Shown: positions 8,601 through 17,014 of the stretch, piece by piece
Layout: every line of letters starts with the position of its first letter
Numbering within the stretch: position 1 is the stretch's first letter
Assembly (NCBI RefSeq): GCF_005144585.1
Contig: NZ_SSMQ01000010.1
Span: forward strand, 1-64,000
Reading direction: 5' to 3'
Origin: Polyangium fumosum
Lineage (GTDB): Bacteria > Myxococcota_A > Polyangia > Polyangiales > Polyangiaceae
Length of the DNA stretch: 64,000 bases
Notes under the pieces: model-generated
The model's input: only the letters and a program-made list of their open reading frames with translations
What the model was told of the DNA's origin: nothing
Database searches by the model: none
Program-made: the position numbers and the translations under genes

Positions 8601-11600
8601 CCAGAAGGAGTGCAGCGCGGCCGCGGGGATCTCGCAATGCCGTTCGCGATCGCAAACGACGAACACGTTCGGCGAGGTCGAGGCGGCCTCCCTCTCGACC
8701 GACGACGGCGGCCTCGATGCGAGTTTGACCGTGAAGTACGAGCGGGATGCACTCGGCCATGTCACGACCGTGACGGCGGATGACGCCTTCGGACACCATC
8801 GCGTCTGGCGCACGGCCTTCGATGCGGAGGGCATCTTTCCGGAGCAAACCACGAACCCGGCCGGGCACGTCACGCGCTCGACGTACGATAGCCGCTTCGG
8901 CGTGCCGATCCGGGAGACCGATCCGAATGGGCTCGTGACCGAGTGGTCCTACGACAGCCTGGGCCGGTGGCGGCACGAAAAGAGGCCCGACGGGTCCGAG
9001 ACGTGGATGGAGCTGTCGCGCGGGCCGGACGGGCATTTCGTGAAGACATCGAGGACGACCGGGGGCGCCGAGGACGAGGTAATCCTGGACAGTCTGGGTC
9101 GACCGATTCGCCATTTCTGGTACGGACCGGAACCGATCGAGGGAGAGGGAAAGCCACCTCGGTTGATGCAGATCCTCGAATACGACGATCGCACGGGGAA
9201 GGTCCGGAGGCGCTCGGTGCCGACGAGCGAGGGCACGCCCGACGCCGAGCTTCTCTTCGACGAATACGAATTCGACCTGCTGGGGCGCGAAATCGGGCAC
9301 ACGGCGCCCTGGGGGGCCGTCACGAAGACGACCTATGCCGGCCACTTCGTCGAGGTGCTCAATGCGCTTTCGCACCTGACCGTCACCGAGCACGACGCGC
9401 TCGGCCGTCCCGTGGTCGTCACGGACGCGGGGAACGGGAAGACGGCGTCCACGTATGGACCCTTTGGCGTCTTATCGAGCGTCGAGGATCCTGGGGGCGC
9501 CGTGACGAGGATCAAGCGCGACGCCCTGGGGCGCCCGCGGGAGATCGACGATCCGGATCGAGGCAAGACGACGCTCGTGCAGGATGGGTTCGGCGATTTG
9601 TTATCGACGACGGACGCGCTCGGGCGCGTGACGACGTTCGAGGTGGACGCGCTCGGGCGCGTGACGTCGCGCGTCGACAAGGAAGGCGGAGCGACGTCGA
9701 CGACGCTTTTTACGTGGGATACGGCGGCGCACGGCATCGGGCGATTGCGGGAGGTGACGAGCCCGGACGGCGTCAAGAGGTATAGCTATGACGATCGGGG
9801 GCGAACGGAGCGCATGACGCTCTTGGTGGGCGGGGAGGCGTTCGAGGTGCGTTCGTCGTACGATGCTCTCGGCCGCGTGGCGTCGATCTCGTATCCGGGC
9901 GTCGAGCCCTTCTCGGTGACGTATACGTACGACGATCACGGCCATCGGGTGGCCGTGCGTGACACCTTCACGGGCGCTGCTTATTGGCGCCTCACCGAGG
10001 TGGACGAGGCGGGGCGAGTTCAGGAGGAGGTCTTCGGGAACGAGGTCGTGACCACGCGGAGCTATTTTCAGGACAAGCAGGCGCTCCACCACGTGCGGAC
10101 GACGTCCGGCGCGACGAAGATCCAGGACCTCTCGTATGAATTCGACGCGCGGCTGAACCTCACGAGCCGCACGGACGCGTTGCAAGCGCAGAACGAGACG
10201 GAGCGATTTCGCTACGATGCGCTCGAGCGATTGACGTGCGCCTCCTTCAGCGTGTCGCCGGATCCGGCCGCGCCCTGCGACAGCTCGTACGCGTATGCGC
10301 CGAACGGGAACCTCCTCTCCCGGTCCGGCGTGGGCGCGTATGTGTATGGTGATTCCCTGCACCCGCACGCGGTGACGAGCGCGGGCGGCGCTGGGTATTC
10401 CTATGACGCGGTCGGCAACCAGGTGGCCCGTCCTGGCGCGACGGTGACGTATACGCCCTTCGATTTGCCTCGCATGATCACGATGGGCGGGGCGACGACG
10501 ACGTTCGGGTATGACGGCGACGAGGCGCGGATTCGCAAGACGACGCCGGCGAAGGAGACGATCTACGTCGGGGATCTCTACGAGCGGATCGAGGACAAGG
10601 CGACGGGGGTGGTGGAGCATCGGTATTTGGTGCATTCGTCGGAGCGGGTGGTCGCGGTCGTCACGCGGGGAGGCGCGGAGGCGGGGACGCATTATCTGCA
10701 TGTGGATCACCTGGGCTCGATCGAGAGCGTGACGAACGAGGAAGGGGGCCTGGTCGAGAAACGCAGTTACGATCCATTCGGGCAGCGGCGAAACGTGATC
10801 TGGGGGTTGCCGCCGCCGGCCCCGCCCACGAGCAAGGCGACGACCCGGGGTTTTACGGGGCACGAGGGGGACGACGAACTCGGCCTCGTGAACATGAAGG
10901 GGCGGATGTTCGATCCGCGGCTCGGGAGGTTCTTGACGACGGATCCCGTGATCGCGGACGTCTTCGACGGGCAGAGCCACAATCGATATAGCTACGTCGT
11001 CAACAACCCGCTTTCGCTCGTCGATCCGACGGGGTTCTCGCCGGTGGGCGGGGTCGTGCATCAGCCGGGATATCCGGATGTGCCGTTGTCGGACGATCAC
11101 ATTCGGCCGAGCCCGTGGTTTCTGGCGGGGCAGGAGGTGCGGCGGCTGCTCGCGCATGAAATTGATCCGCCGGGCGTCGGCGCGGGGGCGCCTGCGACGG
11201 ATGTGGAGACGACGGGCAGCACGAGCGCGGCGCGCGTGGATTTGCCGACGGTGGAGATCCCGCATCCGTCGGGGCCGGGGACGGATGATCCGTTTGGCGT
11301 GTTTCCGCCGGACGTGATGCTGGATGCGAGCGCGATTCCGGTCTTGGAGCAGCTCGTTGCGGGCAGCCCGAGCGCCGGGCGAACGGCGTTCGTCGTGCAG
11401 GAGGAGGACGGTTTCGCGCGGGATCTATCGATCCTGCTCGGGCCCGAGCGGGAGGTGATTCTGCTGCGGCCGCAGATCGGGGATCCGGTGCTGCGCGACC
11501 CGAAGGAGCAGGCCGCGGGGCGGGTCTTCTTCGAGGGGACGTTGATGCTGGGCGCGGTATTGACCCCGGGGCCGGAGGATGATATCGCGCTGCTTGGAAG

Positions 11601-11979
11601 CAGGGCCCTGCGGCGGGGGTCGAGTGCGGCAGGGGGCCTTGCTGACCTAGCACGGTTCCGCGGCGAGTTGGGAGTCGCGCAAGGAGAAGGCACCTTTGCT
11701 CGTCTGGACGTGGGTGGGCGTAGTTTCTATGGCATCAACGCGCATGGACAGCCTGTGAGTCTGCGGGTCAACGCGATAACGCGAACACACGCGGAGGCCG
11801 ATGCGTTTCAGCAGGCGGCGAATGCCGGAGTGAGCGGCGGACGCGGAACGCTGTATGTCGATCGCGCGTTGTGCCCGGCGTGCGGGCCCAATGGCGGCGT
11901 CCGCGGGCTGATGCATCAACTTGGTCTTGAAGAACTGGAAGTCATCACCCCAAGGGGAAGACAGGTGCTCCGTCCATGA
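5602..11979 (+). CDS. SpvB/FG-GAP/RHS polymorphic toxin with C-terminal deaminase-like domain
   Basis: 2125 residues from ATG 5602, chosen because it starts a signal peptide (MRWASVFLSCLLVLVAVAQGC) with a possible lipobox. Order: SpvB/TcdB-type N-terminal domain (LTDTGEAAISIPLTAPRG); FG-GAP/VCBS-like calcium loops (DADGDGRTD, DYDQDGRAD, DVDGDGVPD, DVNGDGASD); a long RHS/YD region; RHS core with HVDHLGS and DPFGQRR, ending in DPTG near residue 1810. Then a variable C-terminus of about 310 residues. Its last part has H2063-A-E2065 and C2091-P-A-C2094, the zinc/catalytic signature of cytidine-deaminase-fold toxins, preceded by LDVGGRSFYGINAHG. The layout equals a fused TcB-TcC shell around a toxin. 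The adjacent overlapping gene looks like its immunity protein. Deaminase activity and its target (DNA, RNA or nucleotide) are inferred. Confidence 0.9.
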   Translation: MRWASVFLSCLLVLVAVAQGCTCENGAALPPPAVIACKPQHSSLPGARAVGPARTVAATLSASFSLTDTGEAAISIPLTAPRGRGGIEPALSIAYHSAAGDSVMGVGFSLVGTSAITRCAKTTAIDGEIRAVRFDTSDTAFCLDGRRLVKVAEKGATVEYRTLPDAHIRVLGHFKGEEPASFEAHLPSGHVVAYGEDAGSRPRARGGTTRAWLSSSKRDLRGNTMTYGYCFAEADGYTAEYALDEIRYTSFEGASTLPATRAITLVHGTRDASDVRIHHAGGMRLQRSLRLDEIQMRGPGDTLVRRYAFTYDASETTGRTRLVEMKECGADDACTETTRFLYPARERGFEEINTGIVAPMSLRASPLLLDADGDGRTDLLVPDTSALSTPQHPMTTWTITRNEAGTLGAPKLAYSQEWPLVPDPPEPADPSRIQPELGTPIDYDQDGRADVLLHDVRGWNDNHIVLRSKGDGTFEEVDTGIPRPFPLGATPHGLRSSGGSVHLGDVDGDGVPDLIQCEDHGGLPDPTLSSWRLHLWRPGGFEPTSSPITLLDGVGCGVELHLVDIDADDKVELVTPGLRIFGGDEAVQLATYTAFARASNGTWTSVDTKLPLAPVGGRVMFLDVNGDRLPDAVMGGFSDTRLYTRLNTGRGFDAPPVHSLAWDGVFPQDSYFRLATPLDFDGDGRMDLLLPLRAGAGLLPKWTVLRAASGEFTFESVDSGIPFEAELGDAVTLADPRGPRIGDVNGDGASDVLIFLGSELRVFRNEAVDPDRVVGFSDGVNVDPPNVEFVYGHMIADPDHYDPRADPANDCAYPRVCAVGARRVVTSYATIDGNGGQRHFDVRYEDGRYDRRGHGFLGFSARVVTERETGAETTDLYDNHTYLESGEVKAYPFAGQALGRHLRFPSLDPAKDEVSRVDVTPTPALTENGKSYFTLPLTRRTQRRQGATLLRDTKTEVLDFDAFGNVLEVRQSTLGVDLSLHTTRVVENDTQRWVLGQVQSQKECSAAAGISQCRSRSQTTNTFGEVEAASLSTDDGGLDASLTVKYERDALGHVTTVTADDAFGHHRVWRTAFDAEGIFPEQTTNPAGHVTRSTYDSRFGVPIRETDPNGLVTEWSYDSLGRWRHEKRPDGSETWMELSRGPDGHFVKTSRTTGGAEDEVILDSLGRPIRHFWYGPEPIEGEGKPPRLMQILEYDDRTGKVRRRSVPTSEGTPDAELLFDEYEFDLLGREIGHTAPWGAVTKTTYAGHFVEVLNALSHLTVTEHDALGRPVVVTDAGNGKTASTYGPFGVLSSVEDPGGAVTRIKRDALGRPREIDDPDRGKTTLVQDGFGDLLSTTDALGRVTTFEVDALGRVTSRVDKEGGATSTTLFTWDTAAHGIGRLREVTSPDGVKRYSYDDRGRTERMTLLVGGEAFEVRSSYDALGRVASISYPGVEPFSVTYTYDDHGHRVAVRDTFTGAAYWRLTEVDEAGRVQEEVFGNEVVTTRSYFQDKQALHHVRTTSGATKIQDLSYEFDARLNLTSRTDALQAQNETERFRYDALERLTCASFSVSPDPAAPCDSSYAYAPNGNLLSRSGVGAYVYGDSLHPHAVTSAGGAGYSYDAVGNQVARPGATVTYTPFDLPRMITMGGATTTFGYDGDEARIRKTTPAKETIYVGDLYERIEDKATGVVEHRYLVHSSERVVAVVTRGGAEAGTHYLHVDHLGSIESVTNEEGGLVEKRSYDPFGQRRNVIWGLPPPAPPTSKATTRGFTGHEGDDELGLVNMKGRMFDPRLGRFLTTDPVIADVFDGQSHNRYSYVVNNPLSLVDPTGFSPVGGVVHQPGYPDVPLSDDHIRPSPWFLAGQEVRRLLAHEIDPPGVGAGAPATDVETTGSTSAARVDLPTVEIPHPSGPGTDDPFGVFPPDVMLDASAIPVLEQLVAGSPSAGRTAFVVQEEDGFARDLSILLGPEREVILLRPQIGDPVLRDPKEQAAGRVFFEGTLMLGAVLTPGPEDDIALLGSRALRRGSSAAGGLADLARFRGELGVAQGEGTFARLDVGGRSFYGINAHGQPVSLRVNAITRTHAEADAFQQAANAGVSGGRGTLYVDRALCPACGPNGGVRGLMHQLGLEELEVITPRGRQVLRP
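10590..11033 (+). repeat. RHS core repeat, copy 1 (inside the toxin gene)
   Basis: This 444-bp stretch recurs at 12569-13012, offset 1979 bases, with no indel. By hand count there are 29 mismatches, 12 of them in the last 54 bases. It encodes the end of the RHS core up to DPTG and provides the homology needed for exchange of toxin tips. Confidence 0.92.
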
Positions 11980-12371
11980 GTGCGATTTCGATTCACGGCG
12001 ACAGTTGGCGTGGAATACAGAATGATGAGTGGCAGATTCACATGCCGTCTTGGGATGACGTGGATAATGCCATTCGGCGTCTGGATGCCAAAAGGTACAC
12101 AATCTTGACTATCCAAGGCCCAGAAGAGCAGCACCTTGCAATCGGCGGTGGCGCTGGTCGCTATGTCGTATATGCGACGTTTGACAACTATCAATTCTGG
12201 AACCTGTTGGGTGACAGTGCCGATGGCGGCATGGTGTTGTTAAATGCGGGCGGTCAGGAAGGCGATTATCCCACAGTTCAGGTCGTCGGTCTGCAGCAGG
12301 CGCGTTCGGCCGCTCGGTCGTTCTTTGTGGATCTGAAACTTGAACCAAGTCTTCAATGGGAGAAGCAATGA
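11976..12371 (+). CDS. Imm1-like immunity protein for the RHS deaminase
   Basis: 131 residues. The ATG overlaps the toxin stop (ATGA). The pattern resembles the Imm1 immunity family, which commonly accompanies deaminase toxins: a central beta-rich HLAIGGGAGRYVVYATF, a later GGQEGDYP, then QQARSAARSFF and a C-terminal PSLQW. No signal peptide or membrane segment is seen, so it should act in the cytoplasm on the toxin domain. Base composition drops sharply: 12001-12060 is about 30 of 60 G+C by hand count, against roughly 70 percent around it. That fits recent acquisition together with the toxin tip. Confidence 0.78.
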   Translation: MSAISIHGDSWRGIQNDEWQIHMPSWDDVDNAIRRLDAKRYTILTIQGPEEQHLAIGGGAGRYVVYATFDNYQFWNLLGDSADGGMVLLNAGGQEGDYPTVQVVGLQQARSAARSFFVDLKLEPSLQWEKQ

Positions 12372-12505
12372 GAAGCGGGCGCGATACGCGCGTAGCCCTG
12401 ATGCTTGAGAGCAGGGACGATGTGCGCGCGATGGCGGCCGCGTTTCTCCTGCGGCACGTTCTTGAGGGACCTTGCGCAGGGCGAGGGCTTCGGGACGTGC
12501 GATAA
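12368..12505 (+). CDS. Small ORF after the immunity gene (45 residues)
   Basis: ATG 12368 overlaps the immunity stop (ATGA), giving MRSGRDTRVALMLESRDD and ending at TAA 12503-12505. No family is recognised. It could be a coupled small protein or the remnant of a displaced immunity gene. Only the overlap and reading frame support it. Confidence 0.3.
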   Translation: MRSGRDTRVALMLESRDDVRAMAAAFLLRHVLEGPCAGRGLRDVR

Positions 12506-12568
12506 TACTTCGGGGGCAATCGGCGTGAGGCCCGCCAAGCCCACTCAAGCTCCGGGCAATCGACAGGA

Positions 12569-13454
12569 CGAGGACAAGGCGACGGGGGTGGTGGAGCATC
12601 GGTATTCGGTGCATTCGCCGGAGCGGGTGGTCGCAGTCGTCACGCGCGGAGGCGTGGAGGCGGGGACGCATGATCTGCATGTGGATCACCTGGGCTCGAT
12701 CGAGAGCGTGACGAACGAGGAAGGGAGCCAGGTCGAGAAACGCAGTTACGATCCCTTCGGGCAGCGGCGAAACGTGATCTGGGGCTTGCCGCCGCCGGCC
12801 TCGCCCACGAGCAAGGCGACGACCCGGGGTTTTACGGGGCACGAGGGCGACGACGATCTCGGCCTCGTGAACATGAGGGGCCGGATGTTCGACCCGCGGC
12901 TCGGGAGGTTCTTGACGACGGATCCCGTGATCGCGGACGTCTTTGACGGGCAGAGCCACAATCGGTACAGCTACGTCCGAAATGCTCCGCTCTCGTTCGT
13001 GGATCCGACGGGTCACGCCGGTGCCGGGGGGAGCGTCGGCCCGACGGGCGCTCATCGTAGACGCGCAGCCCGCGACCCCGCCGCGCCCGCCCCGGCCACT
13101 TCTCCCGCGTGGCGCGCGGCGCGCATCCTTGCGCGAGCGACGCCCACCTCCTGGCGGTCCCCCCAGAAACGTTTCGCGACGCACATCCACGCCGTGGCCG
13201 AGGGTGCGGAAACGTTTCGCGCGTGGCGTCCACGTCCTGGAAGTGCGCTCGGAAACGTTGCGCGACCGAGGCCCACCTCATGGCAGCGGGCTCGGAAACG
13301 TCACGCGAGCGGCGTCCACGTCGCGGCCGCGCCTCGCGCAACGACGCTGCACCCTCGTCCCTCCCGTGCGGCGCGCTCGCGCAACGTTACGCGCTCTCCT
13401 CCACGACAAAACCATCCCCTGCGCCACGCCCCGAACCTCTTGACGATCCCATGA
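12569..13454 (+). pseudogene. Orphan RHS core module with degenerate C-terminus
   Basis: The frame re-enters the RHS core at 12569, aligned to 10590 of the full gene, and runs through HVDHLGS, DPFGQRR and DPTG (about 13012) without its own start or upstream RHS repeats. Beyond DPTG the open frame runs into the 43-bp tandem repeat and looks non-coding; no toxin fold is visible before the stop at 13452-13454. Displaced 'orphan' tips are known downstream of rhs genes and act as donors for recombination. Here the tip seems dead while the core homology remains. Confidence 0.75.
13123..13423. repeat. 43-bp tandem repeat, seven units
   Basis: Units begin at 13123, 13166, 13209, 13252, 13295, 13338 and 13381, exactly 43 bases apart. 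The best-conserved block opens each unit: GAAACGTTTCGCG in units 2 and 3, and close variants in 4-7. The rest of each unit (GTCCACGTCCTGG-like, ending CTCG) is also related between units, so these are not repeat-spacer pairs. The period is not a multiple of three, so the array is probably non-coding. It fills the gap between the orphan RHS module and the next gene. Confidence 0.88.
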
Positions 13455-13500
13455 CCATGATGTTTGCTCCCACGCATTCCCCGAGCAAAGGATCTGCCTG

Positions 13501-14199
13501 ATGTCCGTGCTCCCGAACGCAAAGACCCCCATCGACCGCTGCGAGCACAAGAGCTTGCACACACGGACGATGCTCGCGAAGTTCCAGGACGTCCCCGCCC
13601 TGAACGGCCTCGCCGCCAAGCTGGAGACCGCGACGAAGCTGCTCCTCGCGACGCAGGACGCCTACGACGCCAAGGTCAAGGCCCTCATCGTCCTCCGCGT
13701 GGAGGTAAAATTCACGGATCTGCTCGCAGACCGCGCCATTCGCATCGCGCTCAAGCGCGCGGAAATCGAGGACGGCAAGGCCGGCGGGAAGATCGTGTCG
13801 ATGCTGTTCCCGAGCGGTTCGACGCCCATCATCAAGCCCGTGGGCGGCACGCAGGTCCAGGAAATGCGCGCGCTCGAAGGTCGATATGCAGAGGTCGGGG
13901 GGATCTATCCGGCCGCCGCCGACGAGGGGCAGAAAATCGAGGCGCTGCGTGTCCGGTACGAGCAAGCCCTCGACGCACGCCGAATGGGAATGGAAGCGGC
14001 CGCGCAGGCACGTGCGGCGCGCAACCTGGCGAAAGAGGAGTTTCTCGACGTCTTCGCCGAGATCGCGAATCGAATCAAGGCCGCCTTCCCGCGGGACAAA
14101 GCGACGCAGGATCTGTTCTTCCTGAAGGACAAGGTCGCCGCAGACGACGGTGATGCGGACGACGAGGCGAGCGGGAGCGATACGGACGGCGAGCCGTAG
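13501..14199 (+). CDS. Hypothetical helical protein
   Basis: 232 residues from ATG 13501. Mostly alpha-helical and charged, with no signal peptide or membrane segment, and a strongly acidic tail (DDGDADDEASGSDTDGEP). Codon use is normal for this genome. I do not recognise the family. It lies between the RHS island and the molybdenum-hydroxylase operon on the same strand as both. The helical, coiled-coil-like middle suggests a structural or scaffolding protein; no function is claimed. Confidence 0.75.
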   Translation: MSVLPNAKTPIDRCEHKSLHTRTMLAKFQDVPALNGLAAKLETATKLLLATQDAYDAKVKALIVLRVEVKFTDLLADRAIRIALKRAEIEDGKAGGKIVSMLFPSGSTPIIKPVGGTQVQEMRALEGRYAEVGGIYPAAADEGQKIEALRVRYEQALDARRMGMEAAAQARAARNLAKEEFLDVFAEIANRIKAAFPRDKATQDLFFLKDKVAADDGDADDEASGSDTDGEP

Positions 14200-14236
14200 G
14201 CCCGCGGGGCACGTTCCCTCGCGCCTCGTTCCGCGG

Positions 14237-14242
14237 TAGTGT
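14237..14242 (+). promoter_or_regulatory. -10-like hexamer TAGTGT before the Mo-hydroxylase operon
   Basis: TAGTGT ends 10 bases before the ATG at 14253, matching the start-proximal -10 pattern seen at several other genes here. No clear -35. Confidence 0.4.
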
Positions 14243-14252
14243 CCCGCCCGCG

Positions 14253-16580
14253 ATGACGACCGCCGCGCAAAACGCTTCGTCTGCCCGCCCTCCCTTCATC
14301 GGGACCAACGTGCCGCGCACCGATGGCGCGTCCAAGGTGACGGGTCGCGCCGCGTACGTCGACGACCTCCCCCGCGAGCCCGGTGAGCTCTTCGGCGCCA
14401 CCGTCCGCAGCCCCGTCCCGCGCGCCCGCCTCCGCGGCATCACCCTCGATCCCGCGTTCGACTGGAGCGACGTCACCGTCGTGCGCGCCTCGGATCTCGC
14501 GGTGAACGAGGTCCAGTGTATCTCGGCCGAACAGCCGATCCTCGCGGCCGATCAGATCCGCCACGCCTACGAACCCATCGTCCTCCTCGCGTGCGCGGAC
14601 AAACGCAAGCTCGCGCAGGCCATGCGCGCCGTGAAGCTCGACCTCGAGCCGCTCACGCCCGTCCTCGATCCCGAGCAGTCGCTCGCCAAGGCCGACGTCA
14701 TCTGGGGCGAGGACAACGTCCACAAGCGCTTCTCCATCACCAAGGGCCGCGCCGACCTCCCCGACGCGTCCGCCAGCGCCGCCGCGATCGACGCTGCGAT
14801 CGAGGCCTGCGAGGTCGTCGTCCGCGGCCGCTACACCACGCACCACCAGGAGCAACTCTACATCGAGCCGCAGGGCGTGATCGCTCACTGGGACGAGAAG
14901 GGCGTCCACCTCATCGGCTCCCTCCAGTGCCCTTATTACGTGCACAAAGCGCTCGTCCACGGCTTCAAGCTCGCGGCCGATCACGTGCACGTCACGCAGG
15001 CCGTCACGGGCGGCGGGTTCGGGGGCAAGGAGGAGTATCCTTCGGTGATCGCCCTGCACGCCGCGCTCCTCGCGCAGAAGAGCGGCAAGCCCGTGCGCAT
15101 GATCTACGACCGCAAGGAGGACATCGAGGCGACCACCAAGCGTCACCCGGCCATCTGCGAGATCGTCTCCGGCTGCGATCGCGACGGCACGCTCCGCGCG
15201 CTCTCCATCCGCATCCTCATGGACGGCGGCGCCTACATGACGCTCACGCCCGTCGTCCTCTCGCGCGGCGCCCTCCACGCGGCCGGCGTCTACCGCTGGG
15301 ACGACGTGCGCATCGACGCCATCGCGGTCGCCACGAACACCCCGCCGAACGGCGCCTTCCGCGGCTTCGGCGCGCCCCAGACCATCTGGGCGATCGAGCG
15401 GCACCTCGACCGCGTCGCCGAGGAGCTCGGCCGCGACCCGATGGACCTCAAGGCGCAGAACATGCTGCGCGAGGGCGACACCACGGCGACGGGCCAAACC
15501 CTGCGCGGCTCCGTCGGCGTCGCCGAGTGCGTGGAAAAAGCCCTCGCGGCGAGCGGATACCACGACAAACGGAAGCGCCCTCCGGCCGTCCGCGGCCGCG
15601 TCGCGCGCGGCATCGGCGCGAGCGTCTTCATGCACGGCGCGGGCTTCACCGGCTCGGGCGAGAAGTACCTCAAGGGCCGCGTCGCCGTGGATCTGCTTCC
15701 TGGCGGCCGCCTGCGCATCCGCACCGCCTCCACCGACATCGGCCAGGGCACCGAGACCGTCTTCCGCCAGATCGTGGCCGACGCCGCGGGCGTTCGCCTC
15801 GAAGACGTCGACTTCGCCGTTCCTTCGACCTCGTACGTTCCCGACTCCGGCCCCACGGTCGCGTCGCGCACCGTCATGGTCGTCGGCGGCATCGTCGAGC
15901 GCGCCGCGCGTGAGGTCGCCGCGCGTGTCCGCGCCGAGCAAGAGGCCTCCGGCGGGGGTTTGGGGGCGGAGCTCGGCTCGACCGAGCAGAGCCCCCAAGC
16001 GAAGAATGACTTCGTCACGGCCGCCGATCGTTTGCTCACCAAGGAACGCGAGGTCACGGCGCTCGTGCAGTACGAGCATCCCGGCTGGGTCACCTGGGAC
16101 GACAGCACGTACAAGGGCGACGCGTACCCCGTGTACGGCTATGCGTGTGACGTGGCCGAGGTCGAGGTCGACCTCGACACGCTCGAGGTCACGGTCACGG
16201 GCTTCTGGTCCGCGACGGACGTCGGCAAGGCGATCCACCCCGTCATGTGCAAAGGCCAGATCGAGGGCGGCAGCCTCCAGGCGATCGGCTGGGCGCTGTG
16301 GGAGGACGTCGTCTGGAAGAACGGCCTCATCCAGAACCCGCGCATGACGAACTACATCATCCCGACCGCGCTCGACGCGCCGCCCATGCACGTCGACCTC
16401 GTCGAAGCTCCGTACGCGTACGGCCCCGGCGGCGGCGCGAAGGGCGTCGGCGAGCTGCCCATGGACGGCGGCGCGCCGGCGATCGCCGCGGCCGTCGCGC
16501 ACGCGACGGGAATTTTCGCGCGGGACCTTCCCCTCTTGCCGGAACGCCTGCTCGAGCTTCAGACCAGCCGCAAGAGCTGA
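14253..16580 (+). CDS. Xanthine dehydrogenase-type molybdenum-binding subunit
   Basis: 775 residues, normal for the large subunit. It carries the molybdopterin cytosine dinucleotide site and oxidises purines or other N-heterocycles/aldehydes. Motifs: [24 protein letters not shown] and GAKGVGELP, whose Glu is the expected catalytic base at molybdenum. It is first in an operon with glyoxalase I, the [2Fe-2S] subunit and the FAD subunit. An odd stretch, [18 protein letters not shown], about residues 565-583, coincides with a 47-bp palindromic element (15954-16000). The substrate cannot be told from sequence. Confidence 0.92.
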   Translation: MTTAAQNASSARPPFIGTNVPRTDGASKVTGRAAYVDDLPREPGELFGATVRSPVPRARLRGITLDPAFDWSDVTVVRASDLAVNEVQCISAEQPILAADQIRHAYEPIVLLACADKRKLAQAMRAVKLDLEPLTPVLDPEQSLAKADVIWGEDNVHKRFSITKGRADLPDASASAAAIDAAIEACEVVVRGRYTTHHQEQLYIEPQGVIAHWDEKGVHLIGSLQCPYYVHKALVHGFKLAADHVHVTQAVTGGGFGGKEEYPSVIALHAALLAQKSGKPVRMIYDRKEDIEATTKRHPAICEIVSGCDRDGTLRALSIRILMDGGAYMTLTPVVLSRGALHAAGVYRWDDVRIDAIAVATNTPPNGAFRGFGAPQTIWAIERHLDRVAEELGRDPMDLKAQNMLREGDTTATGQTLRGSVGVAECVEKALAASGYHDKRKRPPAVRGRVARGIGASVFMHGAGFTGSGEKYLKGRVAVDLLPGGRLRIRTASTDIGQGTETVFRQIVADAAGVRLEDVDFAVPSTSYVPDSGPTVASRTVMVVGGIVERAAREVAARVRAEQEASGGGLGAELGSTEQSPQAKNDFVTAADRLLTKEREVTALVQYEHPGWVTWDDSTYKGDAYPVYGYACDVAEVEVDLDTLEVTVTGFWSATDVGKAIHPVMCKGQIEGGSLQAIGWALWEDVVWKNGLIQNPRMTNYIIPTALDAPPMHVDLVEAPYAYGPGGGAKGVGELPMDGGAPAIAAAVAHATGIFARDLPLLPERLLELQTSRKS
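15954..16000 (+). repeat. 47-bp palindromic element inserted in frame (copy A)
   Basis: Arms TTGGGGGC and GCCCCCAA flank a second inner stem (GCTCGG/CCGAGC). It lies inside the Mo-subunit gene and keeps the frame. A 43/47 identical copy lies inside the kinase gene at 47267-47313, so this is a dispersed element rather than protein-family sequence. Confidence 0.8.
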
Positions 16581-16618
16581 GGCGGCTTTCCCCGCGCACC
16601 GACGGAGACACCACGACC

Positions 16619-17011
16619 ATGCGAATCCTCCACACCATGCTCCGCGTCGGCGACCTCGACCGATCGCTCGCGTTCTACACGGACGTCCTCGGCATGAAGC
16701 TCATCCGCCGGCGCGACTATCCGGAGGGCCGGTTCACGCTCGCGTTCATCGGCTACGGCGACGAGGCGGAGACGGCGGTCCTCGAGCTCACGCACAACTG
16801 GGACACGAAGAGCTACGAGATCGGCACGGGCTACGGCCACATCGCGATCCAGGTCGACGACGCGTACAAGGCCTGCGACGAGGCCAAGAAGCGCGGCGGC
16901 AAGGTCACGCGCGAGGCGGGGCCGATGAAACACGGCACCACCGTGATCGCGTTCGTCGAGGATCCGGACGGCTACAAGATCGAGTTCATCCAGCGCAAGG
17001 TGGAGGAATAA
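16619..17011 (+). CDS. gloA: Glyoxalase I (lactoylglutathione lyase)
   Basis: 130 residues. It converts the methylglyoxal-glutathione hemithioacetal to S-lactoylglutathione. The metal ligands of the E. coli enzyme sit at the same positions: H5, E56, H74 and E122. The opening [20 protein letters not shown] and the length are typical. It lies 38 bases after the Mo subunit and 3 bases before the [2Fe-2S] subunit, so it is embedded in the hydroxylase operon. This placement suggests aldehyde or dicarbonyl detoxification linked to that enzyme, or simple co-expression (inference). Confidence 0.92.
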   Translation: MRILHTMLRVGDLDRSLAFYTDVLGMKLIRRRDYPEGRFTLAFIGYGDEAETAVLELTHNWDTKSYEIGTGYGHIAIQVDDAYKACDEAKKRGGKVTREAGPMKHGTTVIAFVEDPDGYKIEFIQRKVEE

Positions 17012-17014
17012 CCC

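Noticed and set aside
11034..11600. Separate gene for the RHS C-terminus
   Set aside because: The frame is continuous from the RHS core through the pre-toxin region to the deaminase motif, with no internal start site needed.
13123..13423. CRISPR-like array
   Set aside because: The segments between the conserved 13-base blocks are themselves related from unit to unit, spacing is fixed at 43 bp, and there are no cas genes; this is a tandem repeat.
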